Assembly: GCA_963847735.1 (NCBI GenBank)
Contig: CAWKAV010000003.1
Coordinates: forward strand, 124,001-188,000
Direction: 5' to 3'
Length of the DNA: 64,000 nucleotides
Origin: CAWKAV01 sp963847735
GTDB lineage: Bacteria; Desulfobacterota; Desulfuromonadia; Desulfuromonadales; BM103
In this document: positions 1 to 8,145 of the stretch, piece by piece
Numbering within the stretch: the stretch's first letter is position 1
Layout: every line of letters starts with the position of its first letter
Translations under genes and position numbers: made by a program
The notes under the pieces: generated by a model
What the model was told of the DNA's origin: nothing
The model's input: the letters and a program-made list of their open reading frames with translations, nothing else
The model's database searches: none

Positions 1-1
1 T

Positions 2-1558
2 CTGTACCGTGGTGGTCTCGAAGTCCATACCAGCATGAACCTCGCCATGCAGTTGGCGGCCCAGGCAGCGGTCCGGGCCAATCTGCACGATCACGACAAG
101 CGCCACGGCTACCGGGGTCCTCTTGCTGTACTGAGCATCGAAGAGGAAGCCGAATTCCTGCGCCTGCAAGCCGAGGCCTTCTCTAAAAAACAGCCACAGC
201 TTGGCGATGTTATAGAAGCCGTGATCAGTGGCGCCGACCAGAAGAACCTGCAATTGCGCATCGCAGGCCAGGATGGGCTCATCGCGTTGACATCGGCTAA
301 GTGGGCCGGGCGGCCTGAGCTGGTCACACGCACTGGCACAGCGAGCGGCAACGCAACAGAAGGGACCACCCGCCTGCCACTCGGAGCCAAAGTCTTGGCC
401 CTAATCAAGGAAATGCCTGAGCGTGGGCCGTGGCTACTGACCCTTGAGCAGGAACCGGAGGCGCAGGGGGCGTTGCTGGCCATGGATCCGCACAACGGTC
501 AGATCAAGGTGATGGTTGGCGGTTACGATTTCCGCACCAGCCAGTTCAACCGGGTGCTCCAGGCTCGTCGACTGCCAGGCTCGGCCATGAAACCACTCAT
601 CTACGCCGCGGCTCTCGATAAAGGCTACACCCCGGCCACGGTGATTCTCGACACACCGCTGATCTTCAAGGAGCGGCTGGAAAGTGGCGAAATCAAGGAA
701 TGGAAACCGAAAAACTACTCCAAGCGCTTCTACGGTCCCGTTCTGTTTCGCACGGCTCTGGCCAAATCATACAATGTGATTACAATCAAGATTCTCGAAG
801 ACATCGGCGTCCGCTATGCTGCCAACTATGCCCGCAAGCTTGGCATCGAATCACACCTTGATGAGGATTTGACCCTCGGTCTCGGCTCTTCCGCACTGAC
901 TCCAATGGAGCTGGCGCGTAGCTATGCAGTGCTGGCCAACGGCGGCGTAAAGGTCATGCCAACTTATATCAACACGATTTTCGATCGCGACGGCAAGATC
1001 ATCGAATCGAATGATCCGGCCGATTTCCCCGAAGGACCAGAGACGGGCCAAAAATTGATCGGTCAGTCACGCAACCGGGTCATCAGTGCGGAGACCGCCT
1101 ATCTTACAACCAACCTTCTGGAAAGTGTGGTGCAGAACGGCACAGGATGGCGCGCCAGATCGTTAAACCGTCCGGTCGCTGGAAAAACCGGCACCACCAA
1201 CGATCTCAAAGACGCCTGGTTTATCGGCTATGTCCAACAACTTCTGGCCGTCACCTGGATCGGCTATGATCAGGAACGCCCTTTGGGCAAGAACGAAACT
1301 GGCTCCCAGGCGGCGGCTCCAGCCTGGGTTGCGTTCATGGAGGAGGCCACCAAAGACCTGCCGGTTGAGCAGTTCCCGGTTCCGGACAGCATCGAGTTCC
1401 GGCCTATCGACCCTCTCACCGGCTTGCTGGCTCCAGAGGACAGCCCGGACATCATTATTGAGGCTTTTGCCCCCAACACGGCCCCGGTCCGCTATGCAAT
1501 TGAAGAAAAGACTCCCCAGGCCAAAGATTTTTTCCGCCTGGATATGAATGATCCTTGA
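2..1558 (+). CDS. mrcA: Class A penicillin-binding protein (PBP1A type), C-terminal part, cut by the window start
   Basis: Bifunctional peptidoglycan glycosyltransferase/transpeptidase acting in the periplasm. Only the C-terminal part is present. The frame is open from base 2, and the residues just before the first ATG (position 35) read like the linker after the glycosyltransferase domain (GGLEVHTSMN), so that ATG is internal. The transpeptidase domain is complete: catalytic serine in SAMK (bases 581-592), KSYN as the second motif and KTGTTND as the third. A PBP1A-type OB insertion precedes the active serine. The gene ends convergently with nth. Family assignment is firm; the exact PBP class name is by motif similarity. 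Confidence 0.93.
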   Translation: MYRGGLEVHTSMNLAMQLAAQAAVRANLHDHDKRHGYRGPLAVLSIEEEAEFLRLQAEAFSKKQPQLGDVIEAVISGADQKNLQLRIAGQDGLIALTSAKWAGRPELVTRTGTASGNATEGTTRLPLGAKVLALIKEMPERGPWLLTLEQEPEAQGALLAMDPHNGQIKVMVGGYDFRTSQFNRVLQARRLPGSAMKPLIYAAALDKGYTPATVILDTPLIFKERLESGEIKEWKPKNYSKRFYGPVLFRTALAKSYNVITIKILEDIGVRYAANYARKLGIESHLDEDLTLGLGSSALTPMELARSYAVLANGGVKVMPTYINTIFDRDGKIIESNDPADFPEGPETGQKLIGQSRNRVISAETAYLTTNLLESVVQNGTGWRARSLNRPVAGKTGTTNDLKDAWFIGYVQQLLAVTWIGYDQERPLGKNETGSQAAAPAWVAFMEEATKDLPVEQFPVPDSIEFRPIDPLTGLLAPEDSPDIIIEAFAPNTAPVRYAIEEKTPQAKDFFRLDMNDP

Positions 1559-1597
1559 TGTCTTTTTTTTGGATCGCCTGCCATTAAGACCCTCTCT

Positions 1598-2251
1598 TTA
1601 CTTCTGCCGACCGACACCAACCTGCGGACATCGATCAACTACCGGACATGACGAACACCAGGCCGTTTGCGCCCGACAACATTGCCGACCATGAAATATG
1701 AGCACATGGGCCGTCTGTGTCCAGCGTTCGGCTGGCAAAAGCTTGCAAAGCTGTGCTTCGATCCCCTCTGGCGTACGGGCCTTCGTCCAGCCCAGGCGAC
1801 CGGCGATGCGTCCAACATGAGTGTCCACAACCATTCCCGGTATTCCAAAGGCATTGCCAAGCAGCACGTTTGCTGTTTTACGGCCGACCCCAGGCAGGGC
1901 AACCAGCGCCGCCATTTGCTGCGGAACCTCTCCTCCGTGAGTGCGAACAAGTTCGGTCGCGCAACCAATCAGATTTTTAGCTTTGTTGCGAAAGAATCCG
2001 GTGGACCGAATCAGTTCTTCGAGTTCGGCCAGACCAGCCCTTGCCAGGCATGCCGGGCTTGGAAAACGTTGAAAAAGTTGCGGGGTCACCAGATTCACAC
2101 GTGCATCAGTACACTGCGCAGAGAGGATCGTTGCAACCAGTAATTGCCACGGGCTGGTGTGGATAAGGGCGCAATGAGCCGCCGGGTAAGCCGCTTCCAG
2201 GCGATCCAGTGTGATTTGTGCGTGGGTCGCTGTAATTCGGGGGCGGGTCAT
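1598..2251 (-). CDS. nth: Endonuclease III (DNA glycosylase/AP lyase)
   Basis: Base-excision repair enzyme that removes oxidised pyrimidines and nicks at the abasic site. The 217-residue length is normal. The helix-hairpin-helix GVGRKTANV carries the catalytic lysine (K125, matching E. coli K120), and DTHVGR carries the catalytic aspartate (D143, matching D138). The C-terminus has the [4Fe-4S] pattern C-X6-C-X2-C-X5-C at residues 192, 199, 202 and 208. The N-terminal ATG has only a weak upstream ribosome site. Three DnaA-box-like sequences lie 34-63 bases upstream of the start. Confidence 0.96.
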   Translation of the reverse strand: MTRPRITATHAQITLDRLEAAYPAAHCALIHTSPWQLLVATILSAQCTDARVNLVTPQLFQRFPSPACLARAGLAELEELIRSTGFFRNKAKNLIGCATELVRTHGGEVPQQMAALVALPGVGRKTANVLLGNAFGIPGMVVDTHVGRIAGRLGWTKARTPEGIEAQLCKLLPAERWTQTAHVLIFHGRQCCRAQTAWCSSCPVVDRCPQVGVGRQK

Positions 2252-2284
2252 CTTTTCATGTCGTGCCCACGGGTTCGGCTTCAG

Positions 2285-2314
2285 TTATCAACCTTATCCA
2301 CAAGGATATCCACA
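2285..2314 (+). promoter_or_regulatory. Tandem DnaA-box cluster upstream of nth
   Basis: Three boxes in the same orientation: TTATCAACC (2285-2293), perfect TTATCCACA (2294-2302) and ATATCCACA (2306-2314, one mismatch). They lie in the 76-base gap between the nth start and the end of the next gene, about 12 kb from the origin. Seen directly; binding by DnaA is inferred. Confidence 0.6.
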
Positions 2315-2327
2315 GCCCGACAGCCTC

Positions 2328-3062
2328 CTAGCCGGGAGCCGTTTCCATGCGACCAGCAGCCAACTGCCTCAATCGTACAGATTGACGCATATCGGTTATC
2401 TGTACCGTCAGAGTCAAGGGTAAATGACAGGAGGCCTGACGGGCCAGAAAACTTCGGTTGATTGATGCATCAAGGACTCGCACCCCGCCTCGCAAATAGG
2501 CGCGATCACGTCCAAAAACCGGCAAGCGGGCCGGATAAGTGCCCCGCCAGAGTGGGCGACGAGCCCGCCGCAGGGTCGAGGCCAGCTCCAGGTTACCGGC
2601 CCCCCAGAAGTAATCGGCGAAATCACCCAGAATCAGGGTTGGACAAACCAGGGAGGGATTGTCGAGCAATTCAGGGCCAAGCAGATGAGCCACCTGGTGA
2701 TTGCGAAAGCGCGGAAAACTGTCGAGGCAGACATTGAGAAGATGCAGGCGCTTGCCGCCAAGCTCCACGTCAGCACGCAGGCAGCAACCACCATAACCGA
2801 GATCGAACTTCTGCACCGCCTTGAGTGGAAAATATGAAAGGTAGGCAAGTGGTCCGCCGCCCGGGTCACGAAAAGCATCCAGGCCGAGGCGCTCCGACAG
2901 ATAGGGCAGGATGTCGGCACCACGGACAGCACCAAGCTCCTGCAGAACGACGATATCGGGTGCGGCGTCCGCGATCACATTCAGGATGCGGTCAGGGTTG
3001 ATCTGACCGTCACCACCACAGAAGTGGTGAATGTTATATGTCATGATGCGCGCGGTGGTCAT
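2328..3062 (-). CDS. Endonuclease/exonuclease/phosphatase (EEP) family protein, active site altered
   Basis: 244 residues beginning with the EEP signature MTYNIHHFCGG and followed by the metal-binding glutamate in IVVLQELG, as in exonuclease III/DNase I-like phosphoesterases. Other catalytic motifs deviate. The usual GDFN reads GDFA (GDFADYF), and the usual C-terminal SDH reads SCH (QASCHLPL). The segment around LLNVCLDSF lacks the TH of the family. The protein may therefore be a weakened or repurposed phosphoesterase. There is no signal peptide. Substrate unknown. It sits between nth and a cyclophilin, all on the minus strand. Confidence 0.75.
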   Translation of the reverse strand: MTTARIMTYNIHHFCGGDGQINPDRILNVIADAAPDIVVLQELGAVRGADILPYLSERLGLDAFRDPGGGPLAYLSYFPLKAVQKFDLGYGGCCLRADVELGGKRLHLLNVCLDSFPRFRNHQVAHLLGPELLDNPSLVCPTLILGDFADYFWGAGNLELASTLRRARRPLWRGTYPARLPVFGRDRAYLRGGVRVLDASINRSFLARQASCHLPLTLTVQITDMRQSVRLRQLAAGRMETAPG

Positions 3063-3101
3063 CTTTACCCCGCTGCTGTCTTGAAAATCGTGGCAGCTGA
3101 A

Positions 3102-3671
3102 TTATTGCTGTTCTACACGTCTAACGCTGCGAATGACGACCGGTTCTACGGGAACGTCGCTGAATCGACGATATATGTGCGTCGGACTGGCACCTATCTT
3201 ATCAACCACGTCCATGCCCTTAATGACCTTGCCGAACACAGCGTAGCCATAACCTCGGCTGGTCGTGTCCTTGTTGTCAAGAAAACCATTATCTTTGAGG
3301 TTGATAAAAAATTGGCTGGTCGCACTGTCAACGACCCCGGTGCGGGCCATGGCAAGGGTGCCACGCAGATTGCGCAGGCCGTTGGTGGCCTCATTCTTGA
3401 TCGGTTCAAGGGTCTTTTTGGGCACCATCTCGGTATTGAAGTTGCCGCCCTGGATCATGAAGTCCTTGATGACCCGGTGGAAAATGGTGTCCGTATAATG
3501 CCCCGCATCTGCGTAAGCCAGGAAATTGGCCACCGACAGCGGTGCTTTTTCGGTGTCCAGTTCCACGGTCATGTCGCCAAAGTTGGTCTCAATGATAACC
3601 TGGTCTGCGGCAAAAGCCGGAACGGCAAGCAACAGCGTTACCGAGAGAATTGCCTGTAAAAAAAATTGCAT
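3102..3671 (-). CDS. Peptidyl-prolyl cis-trans isomerase, cyclophilin type, secreted
   Basis: Cyclophilin that catalyses proline isomerisation during protein folding. The N-terminus (MQFFLQAILSVTLLLAVPAFA|AD) is a clear signal peptide, so it acts in the periplasm. The core motifs are FHRVIKDFMIQGG and MARTGVVDSATSQFFIN, with the conserved catalytic arginine in FHR. The mature part of about 168 residues matches small bacterial cyclophilins (PpiA/PpiB type). It lies 17 bases downstream of gpsA on the same strand and may be co-transcribed. Confidence 0.95.
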   Translation of the reverse strand: MQFFLQAILSVTLLLAVPAFAADQVIIETNFGDMTVELDTEKAPLSVANFLAYADAGHYTDTIFHRVIKDFMIQGGNFNTEMVPKKTLEPIKNEATNGLRNLRGTLAMARTGVVDSATSQFFINLKDNGFLDNKDTTSRGYGYAVFGKVIKGMDVVDKIGASPTHIYRRFSDVPVEPVVIRSVRRVEQQ

Positions 3672-3688
3672 CGTCTTGAATCCCTTTC

Positions 3689-4693
3689 TTAATTATCTTC
3701 TGCGGACAACGCCCGCATCATCAGGTCAACAGCCGCCCGTTTGGGATTCTTGTCTTGGTAGAGAACCTGGTACATCTGTTCGGTGATCGGCATGATAACG
3801 CCGAGTTTAGTCGCCAACTGGTGGGCAGACAGGGTGGTTTTGACGCCTTCGGCAACCGTGTGCGTCTGACCAAGTATTTCTTCCAGCTTACGCCCGCGCC
3901 CCAACTCGATACCAACCGCACGATTGCGTGACAAGTCTCCGGTACAGGTTAGCACCAGGTCGCCCATGCCTGCCAGCCCGGAAAAAGTTGCCTCCTTTGC
4001 ACCCTTGGCTTCACCGAGGCGGGCAATTTCAACCAGGCCGCGCGTAATCAGAGCAGCACGGGCATTGTGGTTGAAGCCGAGTCCGTCACCGACACCGGCA
4101 GCAATGGCAATCACGTTCTTGATCGCACCGCCAATTTCCACGCCGACGACATCCTGATTGGTATAAACCCGGAAATACCCCGTACTGAACAGCTCCTGAA
4201 TTCGATGTGCAACATCAAGATTTTCTGATGCCACGGTCACTGCCGTCGGCTGTTCTACGGCAACCTCTCTGGCAAAAGAAGGCCCGGAGAGAAAGGCGCT
4301 ACGTTGTTTGATATCCTGGCCAAGAATCTCCTGCAGAACCTCCGACATGGTTAAAAGTGTGTCGTTTTCAATTCCCTTGGCTGCCGAAACCAGCAGGCTA
4401 TCCTCGGCAAGGTGTGGTTTGAGTTGTTTAACAACATGTCGCATGACCTGCGAAGGCGGCACAAGAACCACAACCTGACAACCTTGAACAGCAATCGCAA
4501 GGTCATTGGTATATGACAGGTTGGGAGCAAGGGTTATCCCTTCCAGATACAGGTCATTGACGCGCGTTTTCGGCAGCCTGGTGGCCAGATCCTTTTCGTA
4601 GACCCAGAGGGTGACGTCGTGGCCTTTTTTAGCCAGGACGTTGGCAAGGGTTGTTCCCCAGCTTCCAGCACCGACAACTCCGATTTTCATCAT
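3689..4693 (-). CDS. gpsA: Glycerol-3-phosphate dehydrogenase [NAD(P)+]
   Basis: Reduces dihydroxyacetone phosphate to sn-glycerol-3-phosphate for phospholipid synthesis; cytoplasmic. The 334-residue length is normal. It has the N-terminal Rossmann motif GAGSWGTTLANVL at residue 8, the SAAKGIE segment, and the catalytic lysine region GGAIKNVIAIAAG. C-terminal helices contain LAGMGDLVLTCTG. There is an ATGATG start pair with AGAGG upstream. It follows the TPR protein in the gyrA-TPR-gpsA-cyclophilin minus-strand run. Confidence 0.97.
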   Translation of the reverse strand: MMKIGVVGAGSWGTTLANVLAKKGHDVTLWVYEKDLATRLPKTRVNDLYLEGITLAPNLSYTNDLAIAVQGCQVVVLVPPSQVMRHVVKQLKPHLAEDSLLVSAAKGIENDTLLTMSEVLQEILGQDIKQRSAFLSGPSFAREVAVEQPTAVTVASENLDVAHRIQELFSTGYFRVYTNQDVVGVEIGGAIKNVIAIAAGVGDGLGFNHNARAALITRGLVEIARLGEAKGAKEATFSGLAGMGDLVLTCTGDLSRNRAVGIELGRGRKLEEILGQTHTVAEGVKTTLSAHQLATKLGVIMPITEQMYQVLYQDKNPKRAAVDLMMRALSAEDN

Positions 4694-4736
4694 GGCAACA
4701 CCTCTGCAGCCAGTTCATTGGTCCTGTAACAGACTG

Positions 4737-5618
4737 CTATATGGCCTTCTTCTTCTTATCGATTCGTTCACGCACCTGCTCTGTTTTCCGTTCCAGAATT
4801 TCTTTTTTAGGGTAACTTCCTGCCAACTCTTCGAGAATTTTCAGCGCTTCAAGTAACTTTTCCTGCTCTTCCAGAACCGTTGCCAGACCAAAGCCTGCTT
4901 CCAGAGCATAGCTGCTTTCCGGCCATTGCTCTATCACCAACCGATAGGCACCCTCCGCTTCGGGTAGTTTACCCTCTAATGCATAGGTCATGGCAACACG
5001 ATACTGCACCTCGGCAGTCAGAGGGCTATCCGGATAATTCTTCCGTAAGCTGTCAAATTCAATTCTGGCCTGCTCAAAATTGTTCAACCGGAAATAACAG
5101 TCCGCCACCTCGTACTGCAACTGATCATTTTCCTGGCCTTGCTGATCGAGGATTTTTTGATAAATAGCGATCGCCTGGCCGCAATCGTTAAGTCGATACT
5201 TGTACAAGACCGCGATCTGATGTCTTGCCAGCACCACCTCTTCTGTCTCCGGATAATCCCGTTCAAGCAAAAGATAGGTCAGCAAGGAATCTGAATAGCG
5301 ACCCAGATACAAATCCAGAATTTCCGCCTTTTGAAAAAGGGCTTGCGGGGCTCGAAAAAAATCGGTGTGTTTCTCGTGCAGACGTTCGAAGAGTTCAACC
5401 GCCTCGGCGTACTTGCCAGCCTGTCTGAGAGAGAGTCCCTGCTGGTAAGTCTCTTCGAGTCTCGACTGCAGAGTTGCTTTATTCCAGAACCCTCCGGCTG
5501 CAACCAGCAATACCAGAGCCAGACCAAGAAAAACCCAGAGCCGTGTTTTAGGCGCCTTCCCCTGGCGCTTCAACTCCTCCATCAGGAGCTGTTTCTTCAA
5601 TTTCTGGATTTCCTTCAT
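4737..5618 (-). CDS. Membrane-anchored TPR-repeat protein overlapping the end of gyrA
   Basis: 293 residues: a short basic N-terminus, one transmembrane helix (LWVFLGLALVLLVAAGGFW, residues 27-45), then TPR-like repeats (AGKYAEAVELFERLHEK, DCGQAIAIYQKIL, LNNFEQARIEFDSLRK, EGKLPEAEGAYRLVIEQ). The soluble part probably sits in the periplasm and is related to YbgF/BamD-like scaffold TPRs; the partner is unknown. The chosen ATG at 5618 has AAGGAAG upstream and lies inside gyrA, giving a 71-base overlap. An internal ATG at 5582 would shorten the overlap to 35 bases. Confidence 0.8.
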   Translation of the reverse strand: MKEIQKLKKQLLMEELKRQGKAPKTRLWVFLGLALVLLVAAGGFWNKATLQSRLEETYQQGLSLRQAGKYAEAVELFERLHEKHTDFFRAPQALFQKAEILDLYLGRYSDSLLTYLLLERDYPETEEVVLARHQIAVLYKYRLNDCGQAIAIYQKILDQQGQENDQLQYEVADCYFRLNNFEQARIEFDSLRKNYPDSPLTAEVQYRVAMTYALEGKLPEAEGAYRLVIEQWPESSYALEAGFGLATVLEEQEKLLEALKILEELAGSYPKKEILERKTEQVRERIDKKKKAI

Positions 5619-8052
5619 CTTCTTCCTTCTCTGCCAGCTTGGCCACGGCTACGATCCGTTCCTCTGCTTCCAGCACCATCAACCGCACTCCCATGGTGTT
5701 GCGGCCGATAATCGAAAGCGCACTGACACGGGTACGCAGCACCTTGCCACGATCGGTAATAAACATCAGGTCGGATTCATTATCCACCAGCTTGACATCA
5801 ACGACCTGGCCGTTGCGGCCACCGGTCTTGATCGTGATAATTCCTTTCCCGCCGCGACTCTGGACACGATACTCATTGAGGCTGGTGCGTTTGCCGTAAC
5901 CGGTCTCCGTTACCGACACCAGAGTTGCTGCCGTCGCATTCGAAACAACTTCCATACCTATAATCTCATCGCCTTCTTCGAGCATCATACCTCGCACACC
6001 GCGGGTCGTGCGACCCATTGGTCGGGCATCGGATTCGTTAAAGCGGATCGATTTTCCGTTATGACTGGCCATCAGGATATCCATGGATCCATCGGTCAAA
6101 CGTGCCGCAATCAGGCTGTCATCCTCGTCTATAGTCAAGGCGATGATGCCGCCCTGGCGCGGATGGGAGTATGCCATCAAGTCGGTTTTCTTGACGGTCC
6201 CTTTTTGGGTCGCTGTGATGATAAAACGGCCCTCGATGAATTCCTTGACTGGCAGGATCGTCCGTACGCTTTCATCTTCAGCAAGGTTCAACAGATTGAC
6301 AACTGCCTTGCCACGCGCCGCGCGACCGCCCTGCGGGATTTCATGGACCTTTAGCCAATAGACCTTGCCTTTACTGGTAAAGATCAGCACATAGCTGTGG
6401 GTTGATGCAATAAAGAGGTTTTCTACAAAGTCCTCATCCTTGGGGCGCATGCCGGTCGCACCTTTGCCGCCGCGCCTTTGCGCTCGATAGAGCGAAACCG
6501 CGTTGCGCTTGATGTAGCCGGAATGAGATACAGTGACAACCATATCCTCTTCTACGATCATGTCCTCTATGGAGAGGTCGGCTGTCATTTCTATGATTTC
6601 GGTGCGGCGGGGATTGTTGTAGCGCTCGCGGATTTCGAGCAACTCTTCCTTGATGATCTTGAGGATTTCCATTTCGCTGGCAAGGATCACCTTAAGACGC
6701 ATGATCAGGGCCAACATCTGGTTGTATTCCTCAACGATCTTGTCGCGTTCAAGTCCGGTCAAGCGGTGCAGACGCATGTCGAGGATCGCCTGGGCCTGAA
6801 TCTCGGAGAGCTCAAAACGTGCCATCAAACGCTCTTTTGCTTCCGCTGGGTTGGCGCTGCTCTTGATCACCTGGATCACCTCATCGAGGTTGTCCAGAGC
6901 AATTTTGAGCCCTTCGAGAATATGGGCGCGGGCTTCAGCCTTTTTAAGTTCAAAAATGGTTCTACGGGTAACGATCTCCTTGCGGTGCTCGATGAAATGC
7001 CCTAGCACCTCACGCAAAGCAAGGATCTTCGGCTGACCACCAACAATCGCCAGCATGATGATACCGAAAGAAGACTGCATCGGTGTCATCTTGTAAAGCT
7101 GGTTGATGATGACCTGGGGCATCGAATCCTTCTTAATCTCAATGACGATGCGCATGCCGTCCCGATCCGACTCATCACGCAGATCGGAAATCCCCTCGAT
7201 CCTTTTTTCCTTGACAAGGTCAGCGATTTTTTCAATCAGACGGGCCTTGTTGACCTGAAACGGAATCTCGGTGACCACAACGCTTTCACGACCGGTGCGC
7301 CGGTTTTGTTCAACCATCGCCCGGGCACGCATCTGGATGATACCGCGACCGCAGCGGTAGGCTTCGCGGATGCCTTCACGGCCGAGAATGAAACCGCTGG
7401 TCGGAAAATCCGGGCCGGGAATGAATTTCATCAAAGCTTCGTAGTTAATCTTCGGATCGTCGATCATCGCCACCAGACCGTCGATCACCTCGCCGAGATT
7501 ATGGGGCGGAATCTTGGTCGCCATACCGACAGCAATCCCCTCAGAACCGTTGACCAGCAGGTTGGGGAATTTACATGGCAAGACCAGCGGTTCTTCGAGA
7601 GAATCGTCATAGTTAGGGCCAAACTCGACCGTCTCCTTGTCGATATCATTGAGTAGCTCATGGGCCAGACGATCCATACGGACTTCGGTATAACGCATCG
7701 CAGCGGCCGAGTCACCATCGACAGAGCCGAAGTTGCCCTGACCGTCTACCAGAGGGTAGCGCATGGAGAAGTCCTGGGCCATACGCACGATCGTATCGTA
7801 AACAGCCGAGTCGCCATGGGGATGGTACTTACCTATGACGTCACCGACCACGCGAGCCGATTTTTTGTATGGCTTGTTGTAATCGTTACTCAGCTCGTTC
7901 ATGGCGAAGAGTACCCGTCGATGGACTGGTTTGAGTCCGTCACGTACATCCGGCAGAGCCCGGCCGACGATCACGCTCATCGCATAGTCCATGTAGGACT
8001 TGCGCATTTCGTCTTCAATATTGACGCTGACTTTGTTTTGTTCGGAAAGCAT
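5548..8052 (-). CDS. gyrA: DNA gyrase subunit A
   Basis: Breakage-reunion subunit of gyrase, which introduces negative supercoils with GyrB. The 834 residues include the catalytic tyrosine Y121 in AAAMRYTEVR. The quinolone-determining segment HPHGDSAVYDTIVRMAQ has Ser82 and Asp86, the residues of sensitive wild-type enzymes. The C-terminal beta-pinwheel contains the GyrA box QRRGGKG, which supports gyrase rather than topoisomerase IV. The acidic tail is typical. It lies 93 bases downstream of gyrB, separated by a nested inverted repeat. Confidence 0.98.
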   Translation of the reverse strand: MLSEQNKVSVNIEDEMRKSYMDYAMSVIVGRALPDVRDGLKPVHRRVLFAMNELSNDYNKPYKKSARVVGDVIGKYHPHGDSAVYDTIVRMAQDFSMRYPLVDGQGNFGSVDGDSAAAMRYTEVRMDRLAHELLNDIDKETVEFGPNYDDSLEEPLVLPCKFPNLLVNGSEGIAVGMATKIPPHNLGEVIDGLVAMIDDPKINYEALMKFIPGPDFPTSGFILGREGIREAYRCGRGIIQMRARAMVEQNRRTGRESVVVTEIPFQVNKARLIEKIADLVKEKRIEGISDLRDESDRDGMRIVIEIKKDSMPQVIINQLYKMTPMQSSFGIIMLAIVGGQPKILALREVLGHFIEHRKEIVTRRTIFELKKAEARAHILEGLKIALDNLDEVIQVIKSSANPAEAKERLMARFELSEIQAQAILDMRLHRLTGLERDKIVEEYNQMLALIMRLKVILASEMEILKIIKEELLEIRERYNNPRRTEIIEMTADLSIEDMIVEEDMVVTVSHSGYIKRNAVSLYRAQRRGGKGATGMRPKDEDFVENLFIASTHSYVLIFTSKGKVYWLKVHEIPQGGRAARGKAVVNLLNLAEDESVRTILPVKEFIEGRFIITATQKGTVKKTDLMAYSHPRQGGIIALTIDEDDSLIAARLTDGSMDILMASHNGKSIRFNESDARPMGRTTRGVRGMMLEEGDEIIGMEVVSNATAATLVSVTETGYGKRTSLNEYRVQSRGGKGIITIKTGGRNGQVVDVKLVDNESDLMFITDRGKVLRTRVSALSIIGRNTMGVRLMVLEAEERIVAVAKLAEKEEDEGNPEIEETAPDGGVEAPGEGA

Positions 8053-8082
8053 TCTTGATTTTCCTCCGGAAAATCGGTTCAG

Positions 8083-8145
8083 GGTTCAAGGATAAAGGCT
8101 CAAGGAAAAGCTTGTCCCTTGACCATTTACCCTTAACCTTGAACC
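8083..8145. repeat. Nested inverted repeat between gyrB and gyrA
   Basis: Outer arms GGTTCAAGG (8083-8091) and CCTTGAACC (8137-8145) are perfect. An inner imperfect pair, GGCTCAAGG (from 8097) and CCTTGACC (to about 8123), nests inside. The element abuts the gyrB stop codon. There is no clear T-run, so it may be an mRNA-stabilising or processing hairpin rather than a terminator. Confidence 0.55.
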
